64,000 nt of DNA from Parablautia sp. Marseille-Q6255 (GTDB lineage: Bacteria; Bacillota; Clostridia; Lachnospirales; Lachnospiraceae), in NCBI RefSeq assembly GCF_951230155.1, contig NZ_CATNVD010000002.1:124001-188000 (forward strand). Reading direction: 5' to 3'. The notes under the pieces were generated by a model, which was not told where the DNA came from, did not search any database, and worked only from the letters and a program-made list of their open reading frames with translations. Below, one piece after another: positions 42,754-50,354 of this stretch; position 1 is the first letter of the stretch; each line of letters opens with the position of its first letter. A program made the position numbers and the translations under genes.

Positions 42754-43695
42754 TTAGTTTAATATTTGAAGGAGCAAACGGGAAAATTCTTCTGGTGCTT
42801 CTAATTGCGGAAGCAGTTTAGCTCCGGAAATTATTTCTGAATGAACAGAAGGATTTATATTTGAGTAGGACATTACCATGTCTTCGTTATGATCCTGATG
42901 TTCTCCTGACACGATGGTAATTTCATTATCAGAATTTTTTAAAGCGTTTGTAATATCAGTATTTAAATAGTTTCCATCAATGCTTGCCAGAAGCATTTTT
43001 CCACTTCCACTTGCGGTATGAGCTGCATTGTAGAAGGCTTTTGTTATATCTGGTTTCACGTGAAACGGATTGTAAAAACAGGTTTCTGTTAAATAGTATT
43101 CAGTATTCTCTTTGTTGGTGGCGATATAATAAGCTGTTTTTCCTACTACCGGAAGATTAAAAAGCTTAATCAAAATTTTTGAACGCTTATCCGGATTCTG
43201 TTTTAAATAAGACGTACTTTTCGGGTTGATAAGAATAAGTTTTTGGAACAAGTTTTTATTTATAGCATTTGCCATAAGGACAAAGCTGGATGAAAGCCCG
43301 GTTGCAGCTATATTCACCGGCTGCTTGATAACATCTGCAATAAAATCATTGAGCATTTGCACATAAAAATAGTTTGTATAAGTGATTTCAGGCTTATCAG
43401 ACTTTCCGCAGCCAACCAGATCAAGAACGTATACCGTGTGATGTTCTGCAAGAGAAGAAATTACCTGAGACCATTCATAACTGGAAGAAAATACAGTCAG
43501 ATCATGAATCAGTAAAAGAGGACATCCTTCCCCGAAAGATCTATAATAAATAGAACCATGCTTCCAGTGATAATATTTGCCATTCGATTTTGAGTTATTT
43601 TCTGCCGTTGATAAAGAGTCGATAACCTTATTGATTCCATGCAGGGCAGCAATAGATACAACAGAAACTTTTAACAATGATCTGGATTTTTTCAT
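42754..43695 (-). CDS. Alpha/beta-hydrolase-fold protein with degenerate triad, N-terminal membrane anchor
   Basis: A 313-residue protein of the alpha/beta-hydrolase fold (LLLIHDLTVFSSSYEWSQVI, then VYVLDLVGCGKSDKP). The nucleophile elbow is GLSSS at 133-137, not GxSxG, and the usual C-terminal GH before PxLExP is SGAKLLPQLEAP, so the catalytic histidine seems lost. A hydrophobic stretch (residues 7-20) may anchor it. The start at 43695 follows AAAGGA; a longer frame to 43809 has none. It is the only minus-strand gene in this part of the right arm. The gene itself contains a parS palindrome. Role unknown; possibly a non-catalytic binding protein. Confidence 0.65.
   Translation of the reverse strand: MKKSRSLLKVSVVSIAALHGINKVIDSLSTAENNSKSNGKYYHWKHGSIYYRSFGEGCPLLLIHDLTVFSSSYEWSQVISSLAEHHTVYVLDLVGCGKSDKPEITYTNYFYVQMLNDFIADVIKQPVNIAATGLSSSFVLMANAINKNLFQKLILINPKSTSYLKQNPDKRSKILIKLFNLPVVGKTAYYIATNKENTEYYLTETCFYNPFHVKPDITKAFYNAAHTASGSGKMLLASIDGNYLNTDITNALKNSDNEITIVSGEHQDHNEDMVMSYSNINPSVHSEIISGAKLLPQLEAPEEFSRLLLQILN
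43052..43067. other. parS-like site inside the hydrolase-fold gene
   Basis: GGTTTCACGTGAAACG carries the 14-base core GTTTCACGTGAAAC of the Firmicute parS consensus intact, with only the outermost pair changed. It is within coding sequence. Confidence 0.85.
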
Positions 43696-43811
43696 AATAT
43701 CAGTCCTTTCTAATAAATAATTGTCAGCGTCAGTGCAGAAGGAAAAACATGCTTTCCTTATAGTATGACCTTTGTGGGAAGTTCTATGTTCTTTATTATA
43801 CACGGACACAA

Positions 43812-43827
43812 TGTTTCACGTGAAACA
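43812..43827. other. parS site
   Basis: TGTTTCACGTGAAACA is a full 16-base parS palindrome, the ParB nucleation sequence of Firmicutes. It lies in the gene-free stretch 43696-44064, which otherwise holds only the start regions of the two flanking divergent genes. Confidence 0.95.
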
Positions 43828-43971
43828 TAAAAATGTTTGCAAAGATAGAATGCTGCTACCATAAGTATAAACGAATATTTTAAATGTTACAATCAAAAAA
43901 TTTCTTTCTTTGAATGAAAACATAAAAAATTATTACATAATAAAATTAAGAATGACTTGACATTTTTTTGG

Positions 43972-43980
43972 TGATATAAT
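43972..43980 (+). promoter_or_regulatory. Extended -10 promoter for the Nudix gene
   Basis: TGATATAAT is a perfect extended -10. A TTGACA at 43957 is only 12 bases away and cannot be its -35. Confidence 0.5.
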
Positions 43981-44064
43981 TTAAATAAAAAAACGGAGTC
44001 AGTGTACAAAGGGTATGTTGACCCATACAACTGGTTCTCATATGGTCGTATTTGTGAGGAATAT

Positions 44065-44499
44065 ATGGTTGAAGTGAAATTTTATGATAATGTTGATGAT
44101 GAGTTATTAAGATTTGCAGTCATTATTTCAAAATCAAAAGGAAAGTGGGTGTTTTGTAAACATCGGGAACGGGATACTTATGAGATTCCGGGAGGACACA
44201 GAGAAGAAAAGGAAACTATTTTAGAAACTGCAAAGAGAGAGCTGAGAGAGGAAACTGGAGCGATTGATTTTGAAATAAAGCCTATCTGCATCTATTCAGT
44301 AAAGGGCAAGACAAAGGTGAATAAAAGTATGGAGGATGAAAGTTTTGGAATGCTTTTTTTAGCAGATATTACTTCTTTTGGTGAATTAAATAATGAAATA
44401 GAAAAAGTAATCCTTGTAGAGAATCTGGTTGATAATTGGACCTATCCGCTCATTCAGCCAAAGCTGATAGAAGAAGTAAAGCAAAGAGGTTATTTGTAG
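44065..44499 (+). CDS. Nudix hydrolase
   Basis: A 144-residue pyrophosphohydrolase. The complete Nudix box runs from G44 to about residue 66: GHREEKETILETAKRELREE followed by TGA, with all catalytic glutamates. Substrate is unknown; nucleotide sanitising is typical for such short single-domain members. GAGG precedes the ATG at 44065. An alternative GTG at 44002 would add 21 residues without a ribosome site. Confidence 0.85.
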   Translation: MVEVKFYDNVDDELLRFAVIISKSKGKWVFCKHRERDTYEIPGGHREEKETILETAKRELREETGAIDFEIKPICIYSVKGKTKVNKSMEDESFGMLFLADITSFGELNNEIEKVILVENLVDNWTYPLIQPKLIEEVKQRGYL

Positions 44500-44653
44500 A
44501 TACTAAAAAAGGTTCGTATAGATGAATAGAAGCAAGAACTTGTAAGCAGACAAAAAACAGATGTGTTGGAGGATCCCGAGTATCTCCATGTCTTCTTGCA
44601 GGCTGTTCGCCTTTATATACAGTAAAAATGAAAAGAAAACAGGGGAGTGCAGG

Positions 44654-45304
44654 ATGATAAAGGAATATATAGAAAAAATATTTGATGCAAATGAAGAAGA
44701 ACGGAAAAAGTATGAAGAACAGATGAATCAATTGTCAGAGGAACTGAAAAAAGAGGAGGAAGAGTTAGAAAATCTGCAAAAAGAAAAAAGTATACAGATT
44801 AATATTTTTTCACCAAGAAATATAGATGATAGCATAGAAGATAAAGTATTGGAAAAGAGAAATAGAATTGCCGATATCAGGGAAAACATTGAAAATGCAA
44901 AAAAGCAATTGGCGTCATGTATAGAAAAGAAAACAGAGTATGAGCTTTTACAAAAAGAGATGCAGTCTGTTCAAAGGACAGAAGCGCCAGAAAGCAACGT
45001 GGAAGAATGTGAAAGCACCTCGATAAAAGGCAGTAATAATATAGCAGGAAGTACAGATAAGAATACAGAAGGTACTGTACAAAAAGAAAAAAAGAATTTG
45101 GAAACTGACAGAAACAATGAAGAACCTGTGGACGAAGCAAGGTTGTTTGTAAACCAGGTGGAAGCTTTGCTGCACAGCGTATATAAACGGAATGAGGTGT
45201 GTTTGGCACTTTTAAACAGTGATAAAAATAAATGCAAAAGTGAGATGCTCAAAATCCAAAAAGATATTAAAACATTTTCGACAGAAATGATGCGGGGAAT
45301 ATGA
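44654..45304 (+). CDS. Coiled-coil protein of unknown function next to parAB
   Basis: A soluble 216-residue protein that I do not recognise. Residues 10-110 are almost continuous charged heptads (EERKKYEEQMNQLSEELKKE and onward), predicted coiled coil; 110-165 is a polar low-complexity linker; the last 50 residues form a second helical part (ARLFVNQVEALLHSVYKRN). No signal peptide or membrane segment. The start at 44654 follows GGGAG. It sits between two parS sites and directly before parA, so a link with chromosome segregation is possible but unproven. Confidence 0.6.
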   Translation: MIKEYIEKIFDANEEERKKYEEQMNQLSEELKKEEEELENLQKEKSIQINIFSPRNIDDSIEDKVLEKRNRIADIRENIENAKKQLASCIEKKTEYELLQKEMQSVQRTEAPESNVEECESTSIKGSNNIAGSTDKNTEGTVQKEKKNLETDRNNEEPVDEARLFVNQVEALLHSVYKRNEVCLALLNSDKNKCKSEMLKIQKDIKTFSTEMMRGI

Positions 45305-45423
45305 AAGGTGGAGACAGAAAGAAATTTGTGAATCGGTACTATGTGGTGTCTGTTTGCCAGACGGAGAGTACAGAATAGAAAAAGATTAAAAAAAGTAAAA
45401 GAATTTTGTGAAAAAGAGAGGAA

Positions 45424-45439
45424 TGTTTCACGTGAAACA
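45424..45439. other. parS site upstream of parA
   Basis: A second exact TGTTTCACGTGAAACA, 76 bases before parA and about 30 bases before its -10 element, so ParB bound here could also repress parAB. Confidence 0.95.
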
Positions 45440-45466
45440 TTTTCTGTAGAATATTAAAATGATTGG

Positions 45467-45475
45467 TGCTATACT
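45467..45475 (+). promoter_or_regulatory. Extended -10 promoter of parAB
   Basis: TGCTATACT, an extended -10, about 40 bases before the parA start. No clear -35 is seen; that region is close to parS. Confidence 0.5.
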
Positions 45476-45514
45476 GTAAGTAGAAAATTATTTTTGAAGG
45501 GAGAAAATAATTAT

Positions 45515-46288
45515 ATGGGAAGAACGATAGTGATTGCAAACCAGAAGGGCGGAGTAGGAAAGACTACGACTACGATCAATTTATCTGCTTCCCTTGCTGA
45601 GTCAGGAAAAAAGGTTCTTGTTGTCGATATGGACCCGCAGGGAAATACGACAAGTGGACTTGGAGTAGATAAAGAAGATGATAAAACAGTATATGAATTG
45701 CTGCTGGGAGAAACTACGATTGAAGAAAGTGTAAAAAAAGAAGTTTTTCCAAATTTGTCGCTGATTCCATCAAATGTTAATCTTGCAGGTGCAGAGATAG
45801 AATTAGTAAATGTAGAAAACAAAGAAAATCTTTTAAAAAATGCCCTGGATCAGATAAAGGAAGCGTATGACTTTATACTAATTGATTGCCCGCCGTCTCT
45901 AAATGTTTTGACAATTAATTCTATGTGTGCAGGTGACACGGTTTTAGTACCGATACAGTGCGAATACTATGCACTGGAAGGACTTAGCCAGCTTATGCAT
46001 ACGATCGATCTGGTGAAAGACAGATTGAATTCTGACCTGGAGATGGAAGGCGTGGTATTTACCATGTATGATGCCAGAACAAATCTTTCACTTCAGGTAG
46101 TGGAAAATGTAAAGAATAATTTGGATCAAAAAATATATAAAAGTATTATACCGAGAAATGTCAGATTGGCAGAAGCGCCAAGTCACGGACTTCCTATTAC
46201 AATATATGATACGAAGTCTGCTGGAGCTGAAGCGTATCGTTTGCTGGCAGAAGAAGTCATACATAGAGGAGAGGAAGAATGGCAGTAA
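45515..46288 (+). CDS. parA: Chromosome partitioning ATPase ParA/Soj
   Basis: A deviant-Walker ATPase of 257 residues: KGGVGKTTTTINL, VVDMDPQGNTTSGLG, and FILIDCPPSL. It moves ParB-parS complexes and in Bacillus also acts on DnaA. GAAGGGAG lies about eleven bases before the ATG. It overlaps parB by ten bases. Confidence 0.96.
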   Translation: MGRTIVIANQKGGVGKTTTTINLSASLAESGKKVLVVDMDPQGNTTSGLGVDKEDDKTVYELLLGETTIEESVKKEVFPNLSLIPSNVNLAGAEIELVNVENKENLLKNALDQIKEAYDFILIDCPPSLNVLTINSMCAGDTVLVPIQCEYYALEGLSQLMHTIDLVKDRLNSDLEMEGVVFTMYDARTNLSLQVVENVKNNLDQKIYKSIIPRNVRLAEAPSHGLPITIYDTKSAGAEAYRLLAEEVIHRGEEEWQ

Positions 46289-47199
46289 AGAAATCTGGTT
46301 TAGGTAAGGGACTTGACTCCTTAATACCAAAACAAAATGCAAAGAATGAAGAAAAAAAAGAAGAGAAGACAGTTGTGCAGACAGTCGTAAAAAAGGAAGA
46401 AATAAAACTGAAAGTAACGGAGATTGAACCAAACAGAGAACAGCCGCGGAAAAAGTTTGATGAAGATGCGCTGTTAGAGCTTTCAGAATCTATTCGGCAG
46501 TTTGGTGTGCTTCAGCCGCTGATCGTTCAGAAAAAGGATGGTTATTATGAGATCATTGCAGGAGAGAGACGGTGGAGAGCGGCGAAACTGGCCGGGATAA
46601 AGGAAGTGCCTGTAATTATCCGCGATTATTCAGAACAGCAGATTGTGGAAATTTCTCTGATAGAAAATATACAGAGGGAAAATCTGAATCCGATCGAGGA
46701 AGCGATCGCTTTTAAACGTCTGTTGACGGAGTTCCATCTGAAACAGGATGAGATAGCAGAGCGTGTATCTAAGAGCAGAACTGCTGTCACGAATTCTATG
46801 CGGCTGTTAAAACTGGACAAGCGAGTTCAGAATATGGTCATTGATGATATGATTTCTACTGGACATGCAAGAGCTCTGCTTGCAGTGGAAGATAAAGAGC
46901 TGCAATATCGTCTGGCTCAAAAGGTTTTTGATGAAAAGCTTAGTGTACGTGAAGTAGAAAAACTGATGAAATCGCTTTCTAATGAGGAAAAAAAGACAAA
47001 AAAGGAGCCGGAAAATCAGTTTATATATCAAAATCTGGAAGAACAGATGAAGATTCTGCTTGGAACCAAGGTTTCTATAAGTCACAAAGCAAATAATCAG
47101 GGGAAGATTGTGATTGACTACTATTCAAATGATGAACTGGAGCGCCTGATGTACTTATTTAAGTCTATTCCGTCTACATTTGAAAATGTCATACAGTAA
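46279..47199 (+). CDS. parB: Chromosome partitioning CTPase-clamp ParB/Spo0J
   Basis: A 306-residue ParB with the N-terminal CTP-binding domain (QPRKKFDEDAL, IIAGERRWRAAKLAG, SLIENIQRENLNPIEEA), a helix-turn-helix that reads parS (AERVSKSRTAVTNSMRLLKL) and a C-terminal dimer domain. Its sites are the three parS palindromes described nearby. Confidence 0.96.
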   Translation: MAVKKSGLGKGLDSLIPKQNAKNEEKKEEKTVVQTVVKKEEIKLKVTEIEPNREQPRKKFDEDALLELSESIRQFGVLQPLIVQKKDGYYEIIAGERRWRAAKLAGIKEVPVIIRDYSEQQIVEISLIENIQRENLNPIEEAIAFKRLLTEFHLKQDEIAERVSKSRTAVTNSMRLLKLDKRVQNMVIDDMISTGHARALLAVEDKELQYRLAQKVFDEKLSVREVEKLMKSLSNEEKKTKKEPENQFIYQNLEEQMKILLGTKVSISHKANNQGKIVIDYYSNDELERLMYLFKSIPSTFENVIQ

Positions 47200-47246
47200 T
47201 ATTACATATTATAAAATAAAATCACATAATAAAAAGGGGAATGTAA

Positions 47247-47765
47247 ATGGAAAGTAATATTTTAAATTCTCTGGGTATTGATCCGGGGATCATAGTGATC
47301 GTGATGATGGGGATCATGATATTCGTGCTGCTTTATATGGTACGTGTCTCTATGAAGCTGACCAGATTTATGAAACGGTATAAAATATTTATGAGGGGAA
47401 AAGATGCTGTTTCACTGGAGAAAGCATTTGCACAGCGATTTCTTGAGGTAGATAAGCTGATCGAGATGAGCAAGGTCCATGCAAATGAGATACGCAGAAT
47501 TAAGGAGATTCAGAGCAGAACAGCAAATAAAATAGGAATAGTAAAATATGATGCGTTTCCTGATGTGGGAGGAAGACTGAGCTTTGCTCTCGCGATGCTG
47601 GATGAGAGTGATTCTGGATTTGTTTTAAATGCGATCCATGGAAGAGAAGGATGCTATACATATGTAAAGGAGATTGTAAAAGGAGAATCCTATATCGCTC
47701 TTGGGCAGGAAGAAAAGGAAGCGCTCAGACAGGCTGTAAATTATTTTAATGATATGGCTCTATGA
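47247..47765 (+). CDS. DUF4446 family membrane-anchored protein
   Basis: A 172-residue protein with one N-terminal membrane helix (IIVIVMMGIMIFVLLYMV), a helical middle and a C-terminal small domain containing VKYDAFPDVGGRLSFALAMLD. This pattern and the position after parB identify DUF4446, common in Clostridia and of unknown function. Confidence 0.8.
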   Translation: MESNILNSLGIDPGIIVIVMMGIMIFVLLYMVRVSMKLTRFMKRYKIFMRGKDAVSLEKAFAQRFLEVDKLIEMSKVHANEIRRIKEIQSRTANKIGIVKYDAFPDVGGRLSFALAMLDESDSGFVLNAIHGREGCYTYVKEIVKGESYIALGQEEKEALRQAVNYFNDMAL

Positions 47766-47828
47766 TACCTTTACTTGATAAATGAAATAGTATATGATAA
47801 ATAAGAATGAAAAAACGGAGGCCTAGAT

Positions 47829-49115
47829 ATGTTAGATATAAAATTTGTCAGAGAAAACCCGGAAATTGTAAAGCAGAATATCAGAAATAAATTTCAGGAC
47901 GAAAAACTTGAGCTGGTAGATGAGGTTCTGGCTCTTGATCAGGAAAACAGAGACATAAAAAAAGAAGTAGAAGCTCTGCGTGCAAACAGAAATAAGATTT
48001 CCAAGCAGATTGGCGCATTAATGGCCCAGGGCAGGAAGGAAGAGGCAGAAGAAATCAAAAAGCAGGTAACGGCGAATGCACAGAGGACTGCCGAGCTTGA
48101 TAAGAAGGAAAAAGAAGTAGAGGAAAAGCTGACAAAGATCATGATGGTGATTCCGAATATTATCGATCCTTCTGTACCGATCGGTAAAGATGACAGTGAA
48201 AACGTAGAGGTGGAAAAATTTGGAGAGCCGGTAGTACCGGATTTTGAGATCCCGTATCACACAGAAATCATGGAGAGATTTTGCGGAATTGATATGGAAG
48301 CAGCAGGAAGAGTGGCAGGAAATGGATTTTATTATCTGATGGGCGACATTGCAAGACTGCATTCTGCAATTCTTTCCTATGCAAGAGATTTTATGATCGG
48401 ACGTGGCTTTACGTACTGTATCCCTCCGTATATGATCCGCAGCAATGTAGTGACAGGCGTTATGAGCTTCGCGGAAATGGATGCCATGATGTACAAGATT
48501 GAAGGAGAGGATCTTTATCTGATCGGTACAAGTGAACATTCCATGATCGGAAAATTTATTGATCAGATCCTGCCGGAGGAAGAACTGCCGTATACCCTGA
48601 CAAGCTATTCTCCATGCTTCAGAAAGGAGAAAGGCGCGCATGGAATTGAAGAGAGAGGAGTATACCGCATTCATCAGTTTGAAAAACAGGAAATGATCGT
48701 CGTATGCAAGCCGGAAGAAAGCAAGATGTGGTTTGATAAGCTGTGGCAGAATACCGTAGATTTCTTCCGCACGCTTGATATCCCTGTGCGTACGCTGGAA
48801 TGCTGTTCCGGAGATCTGGCTGATCTCAAGGTGAAATCTGTCGATGTAGAAGCATGGTCCCCAAGACAGAAAAAGTATTTTGAAGTAGGAAGCTGCTCAA
48901 ATCTTGGAGACGCACAGGCAAGAAGACTCAAGATCCGTGTGAACGGCAAAAATGGAAAATATCTGGCGCACACATTAAATAATACAGTAGTAGCTCCGCC
49001 GAGAATGCTGATTGCATTCCTTGAGAATAATCTGAATGAAGATGGTTCTGTCCGCATTCCGGAAGCACTCAGACCGTATATGGGCGGTATGGAGCTGATG
49101 ACTGTGAAGAAATAA
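47829..49115 (+). CDS. serS: Seryl-tRNA synthetase
   Basis: Charges tRNA-Ser, 428 residues. An N-terminal coiled-coil arm (about residues 30-100) is followed by a class II catalytic core: motif 2 in PCFRKEKGAHGIEERGVYRI and motif 3 near the C terminus. The substrate segment TSEHSMIGKF and the motif 2 loop differ from the E. coli TSEVPLTN and SEAGSYGRDTRG, so it is a divergent clostridial form. No T-box was seen in the 63 bases upstream. Confidence 0.94.
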   Translation: MLDIKFVRENPEIVKQNIRNKFQDEKLELVDEVLALDQENRDIKKEVEALRANRNKISKQIGALMAQGRKEEAEEIKKQVTANAQRTAELDKKEKEVEEKLTKIMMVIPNIIDPSVPIGKDDSENVEVEKFGEPVVPDFEIPYHTEIMERFCGIDMEAAGRVAGNGFYYLMGDIARLHSAILSYARDFMIGRGFTYCIPPYMIRSNVVTGVMSFAEMDAMMYKIEGEDLYLIGTSEHSMIGKFIDQILPEEELPYTLTSYSPCFRKEKGAHGIEERGVYRIHQFEKQEMIVVCKPEESKMWFDKLWQNTVDFFRTLDIPVRTLECCSGDLADLKVKSVDVEAWSPRQKKYFEVGSCSNLGDAQARRLKIRVNGKNGKYLAHTLNNTVVAPPRMLIAFLENNLNEDGSVRIPEALRPYMGGMELMTVKK

Positions 49116-49129
49116 GTCTGGAGAACAGT

Positions 49130-50002
49130 ATGCATTCTTACCTGAGAGCAATTGGTTTTAGTAAACTGAATAAAGAATACGATGCAGAAAAGCTTCTTGA
49201 TGAGGTCTATAAGAATTATGACCATAAGATCGTAGCGAAAGCAGAAAAATATGCACATATTGAGCTTGAAAAAGAATTTGCACCTGATATGGGGATTATA
49301 CTGTGTGGAGATATTGATGAAAAAGGTTTTCACAAAAAGTATTATTTCCCATATTTCAGGGGAAATACAGGGACTGTCTCCGAGGATGTGATCATTGAAA
49401 AGCGTGTAAACGGAGAATCTTATTCTGGCGTCTGTGATGATGGAAGAGTCGGCGTCTCGCTGATCTTTTACCTTCAAAACCCCACACAGTATCAGAGAGA
49501 ACAGTTTGTCAGCCAGATGTTTGGCAGAAAGCTCACAGCGACCTTCTCCTGTCTTTCCACGAATGGAATGATCCTGCTTCCGGTCAGAAAAAATACAGAA
49601 CAGCTGGATCTGCAGAAAAGTAAGGCTTCTAAAAGAAGTCAGCTCCTGAATGCAGCGAAGGATGGAGATCAGGAGGCGATAGAAAGCCTTACGATCGAAG
49701 ATATGGATCTTTACTCTATGATCTCCAGAAGAGTCTGCCGGGAGGATATTTATACAATAGTTGATACCTTTTTTATGCCATATGGAATTGAATGTGATCA
49801 GTATCAGGTAATGGGAAATATCAATTCCTGTACAAAAGTCCAGAATATTGTTACCGGAGAAAATATCTATCGGCTTACGATTGAATGTAACGATATGATT
49901 TTTGATGTGTGTATCAATGAAACGGATCTGACAGGAGAACCTGAGGCGGGAAGACGGTTTAAGGGAACCGTATGGCTGCAGGGAAAAGTAAATTTTGAAT
50001 AA
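49130..50002 (+). CDS. DUF3881-like protein of unknown function
   Basis: A 290-residue soluble protein following serS by 14 bases. It begins MHSYLRAIGFSKL and contains an alternation of beta-rich segments without known catalytic motifs. I recognise it as the DUF3881 family, seen next to serS in Lachnospiraceae, but this is from memory of the family and not certain. There is no signal peptide or membrane segment. Confidence 0.6.
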   Translation: MHSYLRAIGFSKLNKEYDAEKLLDEVYKNYDHKIVAKAEKYAHIELEKEFAPDMGIILCGDIDEKGFHKKYYFPYFRGNTGTVSEDVIIEKRVNGESYSGVCDDGRVGVSLIFYLQNPTQYQREQFVSQMFGRKLTATFSCLSTNGMILLPVRKNTEQLDLQKSKASKRSQLLNAAKDGDQEAIESLTIEDMDLYSMISRRVCREDIYTIVDTFFMPYGIECDQYQVMGNINSCTKVQNIVTGENIYRLTIECNDMIFDVCINETDLTGEPEAGRRFKGTVWLQGKVNFE

Positions 50003-50009
50003 AGTCTGC

Positions 50010-50038
50010 TTGTATTTTTGAGTCAAGTATAGTATACT
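50010..50038 (+). promoter_or_regulatory. Promoter before the tRNA-Arg region
   Basis: TTGTAT (50010-50015) and TATACT (50033-50038) with a 17-base spacer. A hairpin (GAGCTTTCAGATG at 50048-50060 with CATCTGAAGCTC at 50070-50081, one bulged T) follows immediately and would be at the 5' end of the transcript. Confidence 0.5.
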
Positions 50039-50094
50039 ACACATATTGAGCTTTCAGATGTTTTTATATCATCTGAAGCTCATATAAATAGTTT

Positions 50095-50160
50095 TGTTCC
50101 CTTAGTTAAATGGATATAACAATAGCCTCCTAAGGGCTTGTTGGAACAATCGCCCAACAC
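50095..50160 (+). pseudogene. Degraded tRNA-Arg(CCU)-like sequence, copy 1
   Basis: Resembles the 5' half of the intact tRNA downstream: TTAGTTAAATGGATA corresponds to the D arm and GCCTCCTAAG to the anticodon arm (anticodon CCT at 50129-50131). The 3' half cannot fold into a T arm and acceptor. CCCTTAG and CTAAGGG (50099-50105, 50130-50136) are complementary instead. Confidence 0.4.
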
Positions 50161-50176
50161 TGAAAATTTTATATAC

Positions 50177-50249
50177 GTCCATGTACCTCAGCAGGATAGA
50201 GGGTTCGCCTCCTAAGCGGTAGATGGTTCGAGTCTAAATTTTGCATACA
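50177..50249 (+). pseudogene. Degraded tRNA-Arg(CCU)-like sequence, copy 2
   Basis: Aligns to the intact tRNA over CCTCAGCAGGATAGAG (D arm), TCGCCTCCTAAGCG (anticodon arm, CCT at 50211-50213) and GGTTCGAGTC (T loop). The acceptor strands GTCCATG and the 3' end do not pair. Probably a relic of an earlier tRNA duplication or integration. Confidence 0.5.
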
Positions 50250-50269
50250 ACTTAATATTTTTGATAGAT

Positions 50270-50346
50270 GTCTCAGTAGCTCAGTTGGATAGAGCACACG
50301 CCTCCTAAGCGTGGGGTCGGAGGTTCAAATCCTCTCTGGGACGCCA
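50270..50346 (+). tRNA. tRNA-Arg (anticodon CCU)
   Basis: A complete 77-base cloverleaf with encoded CCA at 50344-50346. Acceptor GTCTCAG pairs with CTGGGAC, D arm AGCTCAGTTGGATAGAGCA, anticodon stem CACGC/GCGTG with loop CTCCTAA (anticodon 50304-50306), and T arm with GGTTCAAATCC. The 3' ends of such tRNA genes are common integration sites. Confidence 0.97.
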
Positions 50347-50354
50347 GAAATAAC

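Noticed and set aside
43957-43980. TTGACA at 43957 as the -35 of the Nudix promoter
   Set aside because: The spacer to TATAAT is only 12 bases; the extended -10 is a better explanation.
48674-50044. Long minus-strand frame (456 codons) across serS and the DUF3881-like gene
   Set aside because: It is antisense to two well-supported plus-strand genes and has no ribosome site or recognisable domain.
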